From positions 620,001-684,000 of the forward strand of contig JAGMUV010000019.1 in the NCBI GenBank assembly GCA_020744425.1: a stretch of 64,000 bases of DNA, given 5' to 3'. The translations under genes were made by a program, and so were the position numbers. The stretch's first letter is position 1; the number at the start of each line of letters is the position of its first letter. The notes beneath the pieces are model-generated. The model was not told where the DNA came from. It worked only from the letters and a program-made list of their open reading frames with translations, and searched no databases. This stretch comes from Dactylonectria macrodidyma. Lineage: Eukaryota > Ascomycota > Sordariomycetes > Hypocreales > Nectriaceae. This document shows positions 9,861 through 20,242 of the stretch, in pieces.

Positions 9861-9955
9861 GTTGGCTAATTTAGAGCATCGACTTCACTAATCCATGCCC
9901 TAAAGGCGCGGACCGGATGTCGCGGTCATGGGCGGTAATCAGCTGCCGGTCAAAG
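9861..9955 (+). repeat. Gene-start repeat, copy a
   Basis: GGCTAATTTAGAGCATCGA, GGCGCGGACCGGATGTCGCGG and TCATGGGCGGTAATCAGCTGCCGG (first 24 bases after the gap shown in parts) recur at 11632-11735 and, inverted, the second half at 10993-11046. The repeat carries the ATG of the decayed gene at 9928. Confidence 0.55.
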
Positions 9956-11483
9956 ATATCCAGCTCGGCGAGCATGTCGCCCACAACTCAAACGGGTGTG
10001 TGGTCCACCCGGTGAGCACACCATCATCAACAGGCAGCAGCAATGCATTCACTAATTCCAAGCCTTGGAACATTCAAGAGGAGACCAATGCACAGTGGTA
10101 CGTGAACATGCCCATCGTCATCCTTCCGCTCTTGGCCGTAATTCTCAACGCTGTTGTACGGCCCGATGTTCAGACGCAGCAGTGTGTGATCGCATTAGCA
10201 TTCACCGCCTTATGCAATGCGGCCAGCATGCACTACTCGTTCGGAACTATGACCTCAGTTAAAACCGATCGTTTCAAGAAGTGAGCAGCATGGAGCGGGT
10301 CAAAGCGAAGGGCGCTGGAGGCTCTACGAACGATCGAAAGGACACCGCCTGTGGACAACGTATTGTCGGGGATCGCGCCGGAGTCCCTGTTCCGGGTCGA
10401 CTGTACCCAATTACGGCAGCATATGGGCTCAATTCGGACGGCTTCGAGTTCTATCTGACTGTTCCGTCGCAGCAGCCGGGCAAGCAGGTTTTCTATCTGT
10501 TCTATGTGCTTTCGAGGCCACAGGCGTGAGTAGGTCGAATTGGCACCATCTCGCTAGACTCGCCAGACGAATGGTCAGTACAATGACGATGAACTGCAAT
10601 AAAACAGACGGAAGCCAAGAAGCTCGGTGATGAAAAGGACGAGTGCGGCCTCATCTACTGGGTGGCACACCATTTCAGCAGCCAGATCCAGACAATCAAG
10701 AAGGGCATGCCGACCGCCCGTCGCGAAGAGATCCGATTCCGCATCCTCGATAGATGGGGTCTGCCTATCGCGCCATGGGTACAGAATGTGCTGTGCGCTT
10801 CCCTCTGCAAAGGCCCCGATCACGGCATTGCAATGAAGTTCGGTAATTATCGAATTGCCTACCGGCCTAGAGTCTTTCGACCCCGTGAGACACATCGACC
10901 TCGGCAAATGTACCGTTACGATCAACACTATCGCAACCAATATGGCGGGCGATGTGGAACGAGGATGGAGATTCTTGGCAGGAATCATACGGGTTGGCCC
11001 GCAGCGGGTCATCGCCCATGACCACGACATCCGGTCGGCGCCTTGGTCGCACGTCGATCCGCTGCTCAGAAAAAAACGGGATGGAACTTCAAAAACAGTG
11101 ACGCCAAAGTCCCCGGCGCTGATCCGACTAGTGTTGAAGAAGGCGGCGAGAGGCTGTGCCAAGAATTGAGGGCCACGATGGTCGAACACACCAATGAGAA
11201 CATCAAGCGCCTCTGCGGTTACACGGGCGTGGATTTGGTCTGGACCACCGGCCCGAAATCATCAATGTCGCTCGAGGCCGCATACCCCTTCGCTTCCCAG
11301 GGCGGGAAACTTGAGTACCACGCCTCCCCCAAAGGCCACCTCGTCATGACTGCCTTGAACATGGTGAAGCGTCGTTATCGGATGCTCGGGAACTGGAGAT
11401 CAGACGGGGCGTCAGTATCATGTGTTGATCAGTTTGTATGCGTAGCATCATGCCATGGCATCCAAGACAACGCCACCCTTTGA
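9928..11483 (+). pseudogene. Decayed orphan gene with frameshifts
   Basis: Protein-like segments run through this interval but do not stay in one frame. Frame A (9928-10284) begins MGGNQLPVKDIQLGEH and has a hydrophobic stretch PIVILPLLAVILNAVV. A second segment ends near 10525. After a possible intron with donor GTGAGT at 10526 and acceptor AACAG at 10607 (phases do not match) comes DECGLIYWVAHHFSSQI through FGNYRIAYR. The reading then shifts near 10865 (HIDLGKCTVTINTIATNM) and back at an A7 run near 11076 (GWNFKNSDAKVPGADP to NMVKRRYRMLGNW). No domain is recognised. The simplest reading is a pseudogene; sequencing errors at homopolymers could explain part. Confidence 0.4.
10993..11046 (-). 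repeat. Gene-start repeat, inverted copy c
   Basis: On the minus strand this reads CCAAGGCGCCGACCGGATG, then TCGTGGTCATGGGCGATGAC and CGCTGCGGGCCAA. This matches 11681-11735 on the plus strand at most positions. It lies inside the decayed gene, so a copy of a gene start has become embedded in inverse orientation in another copy's body. Confidence 0.55.
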
Positions 11484-11631
11484 GCTTGAGCTACCTGACA
11501 AACACCTGCAAACCTCCAAGTGGCCGTGTACATAGGCAGCGCGATGCGCCGTGTAACCAGCCAACACTGCATCCTAATAAAAGACGTGAACAACCAAATA
11601 TTGGCATGAACCTACCCTAATTTATCACCCC

Positions 11632-11735
11632 AAGCCGGCTAATTTATAGCATTGATCCCCCTAATTCATAGTCTTAACACCCAAGGCGCAGACCGAACTT
11701 CGCAGTCATGGGCGATGACCGACTGCGGGCCAATC
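11632..11735 (+). repeat. Gene-start repeat, copy b
   Basis: This block repeats 9861-9955 in direct orientation, including the ATG context (GTCATGGGCGATGAC). Here the frame from the ATG (11709) stops after about 18 codons. Copies a and b flank the decayed gene as direct repeats about 1.77 kb apart. Confidence 0.55.
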
Positions 11736-11833
11736 CTCGCCCAGCCATTTTCGTCGACCTGTGACTCCTCCAAGTCGGGGGCACTGGGTGCCAAGTCATC
11801 TTCAGGGAGCTGGGCAGACTCTGGGTCGGCCGC

Positions 11834-12060
11834 CTAGTCTTCGTCGGCAACTGCATCCTCGCCAACAACAGCATCCTCGCCAGCAACAGCATCTTCTCCG
11901 GCCTGGCTCGTCTCGGCTGGGGAGGGAATGACCGGCCTTGGGTCGTCCCGGCGCTGCATCTTGGCCAGCCGATTGAAGAAGTCCTGGATGGCCCGCTTTG
12001 CTGGCGCGGTTGACACCCCTGACTTGCTCGCATTGCCGGATATCTCAGACAATGCGGTAT
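11834..12060 (-). CDS. 3' exon of an orphan gene with GEDAV repeats
   Basis: On the minus strand a strong acceptor (CACTAACACGCAATTGCAG, branch plus CAG at 12061-12063) opens an exon reading TALSEISGNASKSGV, then AIQDFFNRLAKMQRRDD, ending in tandem GEDAVAGEDAVVGEDAVADED before TAG at 11834. Codon quality and the acidic tandem end look like a real C terminus. No matching upstream exon was identified, so it may be a fragment. No function is assigned. Confidence 0.35.
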
Positions 12061-12329
12061 CTGCAATTGCGTGTTAGTGGGGGTAAAGCATTGTTCCCAA
12101 GGGTTGTCGTGGCCTACTGTTGGGGACTGCCTCAATTGTAAGCTAAGTAGGTACCTACCTACCATATACTGCCCCTCACGGTCAACGGGCAGACACCTTC
12201 TAAAGACGGGAGTGATGATCTCTGCAATAGAAAACGGAACAACCCGTCTTCAGGTATCTGCATTGAGGCTGTCATGGGACAGTTAGCACGCCATGTTGCG
12301 GACACTTCAAACCACTTGTCGCGCAGTCT

Positions 12330-12625
12330 TCTGGACCTAGCCAGCCCTGCTTCACCAGATAATGAGGACCGTAGTGTGATTCGAACACACCTCCCGACGG
12401 GATTCCAGACGCTCACGCGCCATACGATCTTAGGACCGGAGTCCAGGGACGTGGGATCATGAAGAAGAAAAGGTGTTGGCCGACGAAGAAATAAGGGCGT
12501 TGACCCATGAAGAAAAGGACAGAGTAGGGTTTCCCCCATCATCCATTAAGGACCCTTGATAGAGTAGGCTTTCGCCTATCGACATCCAGGGATCATAGAA
12601 TAGCGGGATTTTGCCTACCTAGGAT
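12330..12625 (-). repeat. HTR module 3 (three heads, degenerate array, tRNA-like end)
   Basis: Read on the minus strand it has three successive head hairpins: a degenerate one (GGCAAAATCCC), TAGGC-GAAA-GCCTA, and GGGG-GAAA-CCCT. The array is short (CTTCATGGGTCAACGCCC, then decayed units). A hairpin with a UCCG loop (GGAC-UCCG-GUCC) precedes the tRNA-like domain (12367-12429). Its acceptor GATCGTA pairs with TACGGTC with one wobble, GCGC-GTGA-GCGT is retained, the variable-like hairpin is TCCCGTCGGGA and the T-arm matches module 2. Heads with different stems all keep GAAA. Confidence 0.75.
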
Positions 12626-12712
12626 CGAATTAGGTATGATTCTCGGAGGGTAGGTAGGTGTATACGTTTGTGTGGAGAGGTCTGCTTCTGCCCGATGGAA
12701 GAGCACTGCTGC

Positions 12713-13119
12713 CTACTGGCTGTCATCCGTATCACCATCAACATCAATGATGAAAGGTCTGAAGACACCCGAGCCGCGGTGTCTCTGCCCTGCGAAGGGA
12801 GTAGTGGTGGTGGGAGAAGCGACGGATGGAGTAGTGACGGCCGGAGCAGCGACGGTGGGAGCAGTGGTGGTTGGGGCGGTGGTGGGAGCAGCTGACTGCA
12901 TCGTTTGGAGTCCCCCAGGGAGACGCTGTGGTTCGTATTAGCAGTGGCAGTAAACAACACGAGACAAGTGCCACTAACAGCCGTCTGGCTTGCTAGCCCG
13001 ACCGTGATATGACGGGGCTGCACTGGAGGAAATGCGAATCGCTTCGCCTTCTCATGCCCGCCTAGCTTTTTTTTCAGCATTGCATTCTCCCGACACTGAA
13101 AATTCACTTCCGACCAACT
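12713..13119 (-). pseudogene. RRM-like family copy 4, 5'-truncated
   Basis: Exon 2 (12713-12925) encodes an Ala/Thr/Pro tail ending RHRGSGVFRPFIIDVDGDTDDSQ split around FIID, almost the same end as copy 2. The 53-nt intron (12926-12978, GTTAGT ... GCTAATACGAACCACAG) is in the family position. The remaining exon 1 piece (12979 to about 13119) keeps only the last part of the RRM (RENAMLKKKL, PRHITVGLASQTA) with an insertion relative to the others. An in-frame stop lies upstream near 13120. No start codon or b1-b3 strands remain, so it is a fragment. Confidence 0.6.
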
Positions 13120-13433
13120 CTAGGAGTCTTCATCTAAAATGAATTCTTTCTAGGTGGATGGTTCATTAGGTACAACATCTACTGTGCTTCAATTTAAAAA
13201 ATTTAATCTTCATTGACAATGAGTGAAATCGTGTCTGTTCAGTGTCTGTTGCAGAGAGCTGTGATTGCCACCCACTTAGATGAGGGTAGCAGTCGCGCGC
13301 TATCACGCTTTAATATGCAAAAACGCCGAGTGCGATATGACCAAGCAGAACGCGCCCAGAATTTCCACTGCCCCACCCCCCCATTGTTATGAATCTACCG
13401 GGCTCACTATCAACATCCCAAAACTCCATGCAT

Positions 13434-13495
13434 ACACCAAGCACACCAAGCACACCAAGCACACCAAGCACACACCAAGCACACCAAGCACACAA
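13434..13495 (+). repeat. Minisatellite, 9-bp unit ACACCAAGC
   Basis: There are about seven near-perfect tandem copies of ACACCAAGC, one with a 2-bp insertion, about 100 bp upstream of the helicase start. Confidence 0.8.
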
Positions 13496-13595
13496 AACAC
13501 AAGAAACTCCCCCGTATGTTAACCTTCGGTGCAATTAATGACATATCCACTAACTACCTTCCAATAGAATTTAAAACTCGATAAAGAACGCTACG

Positions 13596-15975
13596 ATGGA
13601 CTCTATTCCACGCAACCAGGCTACCATGGCCCAAATCCGGTGTCTTGAAGACAGCGAGGTCAATCCGTTGACCAAGATGGCGTGGCCTCTGGGTCACGAT
13701 AACATTCTGCAAGGCCGCCGCAAGTTGCCTGCCTACGAGCGATTCGAGGAGATCCTCGATGCCTACCACCAGGGTCAGGTTTTTGTGTTGTCGAGTGAGA
13801 CCGGGTCGGGCAAGTCAACCCAGGTCCCACAGTTGCTCCTATACGATGAGTATTCGAGCGGCAAACGGGTCGCCTGCACCCAACCGCGCCGGCTAGCCGC
13901 AACATCGCTGGCCAAGCGTGTTGCCAAGGAGATGGGAGTTGCCTTGGGCGAGGAGGTTGGCTACCAAATTGGTGGCGACAAGAAGGTCAACAAGAAGAAG
14001 AAGAAAACGTTGGTCACGTTTATGACCGAAGGTGTCCTCCTCGCGCAACAGGGCAATGACAAGGACCTGTCCGATTATGCGTGTATCGTTATCGATGAAG
14101 CGCACGAGCGGACCATCGAGACGGATTTGTTGATGGCGATGCTGAAGGGGATCCTACGCCGTCGCCAGGACTTCAAGGTATATCGTTACTCTATTTCACC
14201 CGCCGCCGGATCTAGCTAACTAGATATTGCCAGGTGGTCATCATGTCAGCCACCATGAATGCGCAGTTGTTCAAGGACTACTTCAACTGCGGGGCGGTCG
14301 AAATTCCCGGCGTAAGTTGACCCTAGTTGCCACGAGTAAACAGCTTGCTGACTGACGATGCACAGCGCAACTTCAACGTCGATATCCGCTACACGATGTC
14401 CGGCGAGACCAGCTCAAGCGTCAACGTGCTGGCCGCCAACACCGTGGCGCACATTCACAAGAATCTTGGACCAGGCCATATTCTTGTCTTTCTTCCTGGC
14501 AAAGGTGAAATTGGCGAAGTGTGCAAGCTGGTCCGCAAGCGCATCGAGGACATTGATGTCTTCCCCCTGTACTCGACGTTGATTGCCGGTGAACAGAGTC
14601 GAGCTTTGGACTCATCTGGACCAAACCGCAAATGCATTGTCTCTACCAACATTGCAGAGACCAGCTTGACGATTGACAATGTCGTCTATGTCATTGATTG
14701 CGGATTATCAAGGCAGATGATCTATAACGCTCGCCTTGGTATGAACATGCTTCAGGTACTGCCAATTTCCCAGGCATCAGCGAAGCAGCGTACAGGTCGA
14801 GCTGGTCGGACAAGAAATGGTGTTTGTTTCCGACTCTACAGCAAGGAAGACTTTGATCGCATGCCCCTGTCAACTGAGCCAGCTGTCAGCTGTTCATCGG
14901 TTCATGCAGCAGCTCTAAGAGTACTCGTCACCGGAAACCTCAGGGTGGCCGACTTCAACTGGGTTGAGATCCCTCACCCAGAGGCGATCGCACGTGCTGC
15001 GCAGGATCTTCAAGATTGGTACGTATATGTCAACAGATTACCTACTTATCCCCCACCATTCGATGAGGGTTACTAATATTTCTACCTAATATCAGGGGAT
15101 ACCTCGAAGGTGATGGCAAGCCCACCTACTCAGGCTACCTCGCCGCAGCGTGTCCATTGGACCCAATTTGGTACCACGCTATTGAGGAGGGGGCGAAACT
15201 CGGCTGTGCGCAGGACATCGCAGATATCGCAGCCGTATGCAGCTCCCAGAAGGACATCTTTCTCCGCCCTGTCGACCACCTTCACGCTGCGGATGTACCC
15301 AGCAGAGCCATGGCAGGTCTTCCGTCGGATCATCTCACTCTTGCAAATGCCTTCAACTTGTATATGCACACACGCGAGGAGAATCAGAAAGGGGAAGCCC
15401 CTCGGGTTGACCTTGATGCCTGGTGTCGTCAGTATTTCCTGGATATTGCGGTACTTGAAGAGGTTCGCAAGACGCGAGAAGCTGTTGGGCGTTTCATGAA
15501 GAATGCCTCGAAGACCCCTGCGACACGCGCATCGGGGAGGGATACGGAGAGTGTACGAAAGGCTTTGGCTATCGCCTTCTGTACCCAAACCGCCATTTAC
15601 GATGGCTCCTCCGATAATTACCGAACTGTTCATGAGAACGTTCTCGCGCGGCTAGCACCCCTCAGCGTTTTGCTCAACGGTAAATACGAGTGGATCGTAT
15701 ACACCGCACTCAACGCGACAGGAGGAAAGGTGTTCCTGGAGACAGCTACACCTATTAATGCAGAGTGGCTAGTGGTGAGTGTACTGACAGCCCCTGTCCC
15801 AGCTGGGTTGCTGACAATAATCCAGGATCTACCTTACTTCCAGGACGAACGACTGCCGAGGAAGAAAGACAAACTCAAGTCGTTGCGACAACCCAAGGTC
15901 AAGATTTCACTTGACGCTGCGAAGGCCAGACTTACTGCTGCGAAGGCTAGACTTGACGCTGCGGAGACAAACTAA
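13596..15975 (+). CDS. DEAH-box ATP-dependent RNA helicase, Prp43-like
   Basis: Five exons (13596-14177, 14234-14311, 14366-15018, 15096-15774, 15826-15975) encode 713 aa. All four introns are 51-77 nt, GT-AG, with branch-like sites; the last is a multiple of 3 and open, so retention would add 17 residues. Superfamily 2 motifs are intact: I GSGKST (70-75), Ia TQPRRLAA, II DEAH (167-170), III SATM (199-202), V STNIAETSLTI and VI QRTGRAGR (361-368). The NPLT and RRKLPAYERFEEIL start and the overall length are Prp43-like (spliceosome disassembly and ribosome biogenesis helicase). The C terminus has a conserved-looking OB-fold end (VYTALNATGGKVFLETATPINAEWL), then a Lys-rich tail with repeated AKARL-AAKARLDAA. 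A TATA-poor leader carries a minisatellite. Its accessory setting suggests a paralog, not the essential copy; that is inference. Confidence 0.85.
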
Positions 15976-16082
15976 CGCCCCGGCGTCCCAGCATCCCAAC
16001 TCAGCCCAACGAAACTACTTTCCCGACAATTAACTATGGCTGAAAGGCCACATTCATATCATGAGAGACGCAAGTCTACAAG

Positions 16083-16290
16083 GATGATGGGGGCAACCCC
16101 ACTTTATCCTACTTCATCGTGGGCTTCGGCCCTTGATTCATCGTGGGCTTCGGCCCTTGATTCATCGTGGGCTCCGGCCCTTGTTTCATCGTAGGCTTCG
16201 GCCCTGTTTCATCGTGGGCTTCGGCCCGGGCCATGCCAGGTTTGGTCCCCTCTGTAGAGGGGAGTGGGTTCAAGTCCCGCCTTGCGCCTA
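16083..16290 (+). repeat. HTR module 4 (solo; GGGC-UUCG-GCCC array)
   Basis: The head is GGGG-GCAA-CCCC (GNRA loop GCAA). Five array units follow, each ATCGT before a hairpin: GGGC-UUCG-GCCC three times, one with loop UCCG, one AGGC-UUCG-GCCC. cUUCGg is the most stable RNA tetraloop known. The tRNA-like end (about 16238-16290) has a long hairpin CCCCTC-TGTA-GAGGGG and T-arm GTGGG-TTCAAGT-CCCGC; its acceptor pairing is weak. No RRM gene precedes it; the upstream gene is the helicase. Confidence 0.75.
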
Positions 16291-16362
16291 TATCTATCTG
16301 CACGTCTTGAGGTTGAGCTATCAGTCGAGGTACTTGTTAACGTGAGCCAACAGCCCTATTAA

Positions 16363-16431
16363 GATTGTATGGCGCGAAGGCGTCTATTTTCTTGCGGAGG
16401 ACATGTGTCCAATTTAGGTACGTTACGATCC
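16363..16431 (+). repeat. Degenerate full-type tRNA-like domain next to HTR module 4
   Basis: GATTGTA (16363-16369) pairs with TACGATC (16424-16430) over all 7 bp with one wobble, and GGCGCGAAGGCGTCT matches the D-like arm of modules 2 and 7. The T-arm region has diverged. The downstream sequence (CATTCCTGTGTGACTG ... GACCAGCC) matches the tail of module 2. It is therefore the remains of a second module. Confidence 0.6.
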
Positions 16432-16589
16432 GCATTCCTGTGTGACTGTGGAAGACCAGCCGCCTCTGTCAACCCCTCCCTCCCCCAAGCTCGGATGCGG
16501 TATGATCGTGGACCGCATGGCAGTCCAGACGGTACGTCATCAAGTACCCTGGTGACAACTGACTTAGACTAGTAAGAGTCCATTCGGTC

Positions 16590-17200
16590 GCCATCATTAC
16601 TCTGAGGTAGGGCCCCACGAATAGCCGGATCATCATCACAGGGGCTACATACGTTCCACTTAGAACCCTTCCACAGCAACGCCTCCTAGATCTCCTAGTA
16701 AGTAAACCGATCACTTTCTGTTTATATTTTCCTCTAACATCTCCATCCTCCTTCCATCCGTGATACCTCACAGCCAGCCTGTCGGACCACGCATAGTGCC
16801 AGCGGTGGAGATGGACTAGTCAACCCGGGCTATGAGCATTGAACACATGGTAAGCAGAACCAATCATGGCACGGCTTAGTTCACCGTCTTGAGCCCTGTT
16901 GATCTAATTCTCGCCAGATACTTGTGTCCTTGATCACTCCCCTTACCATATTCCATGTAGCACCTGGTTGATTAGGACGAGGCCGCACGCATCTAACTCG
17001 CACAATGCGGTCTCCGCCAAAGTCTCCCTTAACTGGACTCAACAACACACAAGACTTGTCCCGACGGTAAATAGCAAGGAAAAGTCGAGGCGGGCGTGTT
17101 CATACCCGAGCAGCGACTCCCCACACCATCTGCCTTCCCTCGATCATCATTCACGATCATTCTTCACGAACATCATTCGCAAATATTATTCGTGAGCATC
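16590..17200. repeat. Diverged segmental duplicate of 1600-2270
   Basis: This stretch has the same order of short matching blocks as 1600-2270. It again lies downstream of an HTR module on the same strand. Differences are mainly transitions, compatible with repeat-induced point mutation. Confidence 0.55.
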
Positions 17201-17340
17201 AATCAGTCAGACTGCAAAATCTGCCATCAGACACAACACAGACTGTGGACAGTTCACGACCACCGCTATGAAACCACCACAATCACTCCAGGTCAAGAAC
17301 CTTGTGAAGAGGATGTCGCCCAGTCTCTAGCGTTCCGGTA
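17190..17340 (+). repeat. Dispersed repeat shared with 26640-26800 (inverted)
   Basis: ATCAATCAGTCAGACTGCAAAATC, the CACCGCTATGAAACC block and the downstream CAGGTCAAGAACCTTGTG block match the minus strand of 26640-26800 with about a quarter of positions changed. The conceptual peptides also align (VHDHRYET versus VHEHRYET), so this may be an old coding fragment. Confidence 0.5.
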
Positions 17341-19884
17341 GTGCTGCTCTAAGCCTTGAGCCGACATATTGGCACCGTTGCGCGATGTCATTGAGCGACT
17401 CTGAGTCGAACACTGTCGCCCCTCACGACAATTCTCTCGCCCGTGGTACACAGCAGGGCACCTTGTTTGGCGAAAGATGTAATGGCTCCTGACCTCATCT
17501 ACACCATGAAGCTACTGAGAGTGCATGCATGGATGCTGAGTAAAAAAAGCGGGAGCAGCTCAAGCTGGATATTTGAAACACCGAACCACGACACTCGATA
17601 ATTTCAAAATGGTGTAGCCAAGAAATGATCTTGTCTGCCTTTGGGCTGAAGAGCCTCCTGGTGTACAGTTACCTGGAAATCGCACTCGCTAGGACCGAAG
17701 AGCATGCAGACGTGCATATTGTTTCCCCGAGTAGGTACAAAAGAAGTTCGTGAACTTAGGAGATAATTCGATTCACCTCGTTTGGTGTCCTTTCATCCAT
17801 CCTTCTTGCGACACTTCTCAGTCCTGTCAGGCATGGTGTGTCTCATCTCACTTCTCCACTCCGGCACTCACAGTTTATGCCGTTTGGGGCCGGAAGTCCC
17901 GGCGCATGTATGGGTCCTCTCCTTTCCATCACAGCAATCTTCGCGATACTCCCGAAAGCAGGTTATTCAAGAACACCGGAGAAAGGGCAAGCTACAAACA
18001 AGTATACCCGATGTACGTCTGGGGAACTCATTGCTCGGCTTATGAATCTAGCAATCCGAAAACGGTTCAATAGTGTCATGCGAATCGTAATACACCACGA
18101 AGACGACAATCTAGTCTAGCATTCCCAGGCTAGCACTTTGAACACGGGCTTGATTTATGATCCTCAAATTCAAGGTCGCTTGAACATTCCACTCAAAAGC
18201 CTTCAGTATGGTGTGTAAGGACGAGGGACACTTTGTGTCCGAGAATCTTGAAGTGCTCTCGTAACTGGTTAGGCGCTGGTGTCAAGTGCTTTTCAGAGGA
18301 GTAGGCTTCAACTTTCTCGTGTAAAAAGCTTGTACTGCGTAGACAACACGTATGGTCCCAACTCAAACACCAACACAAACGGGAGAGATGGAACGGAATC
18401 GAAAAGGAATTATCACCGCGATTGACCAAGGTAGACCTCGGACCTGAAGTTCTATCACCATTAGTAACGCGCTGCCACGCGCCACAAGGCCTTTGTTTTG
18501 ACCGAAACCACGTTCGCGTATCGCGGGGGTGTACGTCGCGAGCTGACTGGTGGTGTGCTAAGCGTGTCATCAGGCTGTCACATAGAGGCATCACGGTGGA
18601 CGCAGTATGTACAGACCCTTCCGAATCGTGCATGAGGTTGTGTCGTCGAAGTGGTCAAATCGGTCTGATAGAGGTTGACTTAATCAGCCTCCAAGCTCAA
18701 CTGCCTTGGGAGAAATGTGCAACCCATGACGGAGTGTTGAATCAATGCGTTATATATATTAATGATCGGTGTCGAGAGGGCAGCTACCGAAGTGTAGCTC
18801 CAAGGAGAAGATCTAGTCAAGGTAAGCCAAGGTGGCAAGCAATCTCACTCAGATGATCAACAGTTCAACGAAGGATGGGCCTCACCTACATAGGAAGCCC
18901 CATCTACGCTCGTACTAAGTAGATATAGGCATTGTAGTCGATCCTCCAAGCAACTCTGTTCTGTGCCGATCATTGTTGGTCCACTGCTCCTCTTAGCTTG
19001 TTGTTGTTGCAAACCTACCTACCTCCGCCACAATCTAGACGCAGGTTTGGATTCATCATATTGTGAGAGGCTGGCGAACCGACACCTCCAATAGTTTCTG
19101 GACATCCCCATTTCCAGACCGGACAGATATGAAACAGTTTTTAAAGCGCCGAATGAGACGTCCTGGTATAACATGGTCCTATGGTTGTCGGGATCTCGTA
19201 GCACCTACACCAGATTTAGCGGCTTAGTGTTTGGAAACTTGCTTTTTGGGGACATCGCGGGCTGGGAACATTACCTGCCGTGGGGAACTTCAGTCTGGAG
19301 TATGCTTAGCCGCGACTGAGGTCGAATAGCATCGATCGGCAGGCCATCGCCGAGGTGTGATGTGTTTACAGACTCCATGATGATCGGTCTCTTGGGTGAT
19401 ACCAAGCCATCCGACCAAAAAGCACATGTGGACATTGACCAATGAGCTCGCCGGAGCAGTTGGAGAGCAGACCCGAACGCCGGGACATGAGCTCGAAGGA
19501 CGTCACGGCGGGGCTTTCGCACAAAATCGTGAGCTGGAACTCGAGACATCAGGAGTTTGCGAACTTCACTGTACACTGATGGTCCATGAACTCACGAATG
19601 CTGCCATGGAGCAGCGTGGAAAAGGTGCGAAAAGACCACGTTACCAAATAGTCAGCACCTAAAGAAAGTGAACTCGAGAAATCTCATAGGACTGGGTTCG
19701 TTTGACCTACAATCGAGTAGTTCTCGGGAGAGATTTCGGCTGCACCAGCTGAGTCCCAGCATCGAAGGTGGTTTTGAGAATTGGCGCTGGGAGGATTTTC
19801 GTCCTGCGCGTGTTTTACGAACTGGTTTGTGTTTCTCGAAGTTACATCTCGACCAGCAGCTCACTCGCATTGAAGGTAGAAGTA
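17341..19884. other. Interval without recognised gene
   Basis: Several overlapping short frames exist on both strands (for example 18193-18856), but none has a domain, a good start with a leader, or intron signals that extend it. It contains a 53-bp dispersed repeat at 18600-18652. Confidence 0.5.
18600..18652 (+). repeat. Dispersed repeat, partner of 33152-33203
   Basis: ACGCAGTATGTACAGACCC, CCGAATCGTGCATGAGGTTG and TCGAAGT match ACGCAACATGCACAGACTA, CCGAATCGTGCATGGGGTTG and TTGAAGT at 33152-33203. Most changes are transitions. Confidence 0.55.
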
Positions 19885-20115
19885 GGCACGGAGCGGGAGT
19901 CGAACCCACTCCCCAAAAGGGACCAACCGGGTCCGGCCAGGGCCGGAGCCCACGATGAAACAAGGGCCGAAGCCCATGATGAAGCAAAGGCCGAAGCCCA
20001 CGATGAAGCTAGGGCCGAAGCCCATGATGAAACAAGGGCCGAAGCCCACGATGAAGTAAGGATAAAGTGGGGTTGCCCCCATCATCCATCCATACTGTGG
20101 AGTTTCCCCCATCAT
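19885..20115 (-). repeat. HTR module 5 (solo, minus strand, two heads)
   Basis: On the minus strand it has two heads in tandem (GATGATGGGGGAAACTCCAC and GATGATGGGGGCAACCCCAC), then five array units with GGGC-UUCG-GCCC or a one-base variant, each preceded by TTCATCGT/TTCATCAT. The tRNA-like end has T-arm GTGGG-TTCGACT-CCCGC and a CCC-TTTT-GGG hairpin. It is the closest relative of module 4. Array units alternate CGT and CAT before the stem, suggesting two-unit duplications. Confidence 0.75.
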
Positions 20116-20242
20116 CATAAATAGAGTAGAGATACAGCTTCCCAGCTGTATAGGTAGGTAAGCAGAGCTGTCGAGCCGGCTTAACGTGCGAGGTTCAAGT
20201 GTACTATAGGTAGTCTGTAAGGAGCGTAACGAACGACCTCAC

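Larger units (their letters stand above)
12330..13119 (-). mobile_element. Composite unit 4, 5'-truncated, minus strand
   Basis: This unit holds the 3' part of an RRM-family gene (12713-13119) followed, in its own direction, by HTR module 3. The leader and the first three RRM strands are missing; upstream sequence beyond 13119 does not match units 2 or 3. It shows that the gene-to-module linkage is kept even in a broken, inverted copy. Confidence 0.55.

Noticed and set aside
10575..11189. 204-codon minus-strand ORF
   Set aside because: Opposes the protein-like plus-strand segments of the decayed gene; its similarity to 11652-11837 reflects the DNA repeat, not protein conservation. Not fully excluded.
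16109..16345. ORFs made of repeated peptides over hairpin arrays (also at 4770-5074, 19768-20124, 28172-28513, 29190-29610)
   Set aside because: The peptide repeats simply mirror the tandem DNA units, are open on both strands, and units are not multiples of three throughout. RNA-structure conservation explains them better.
18193..18856. Overlapping 140-codon ORFs on both strands
   Set aside because: No domain, no splice signals, and a diverged repeat runs through them.
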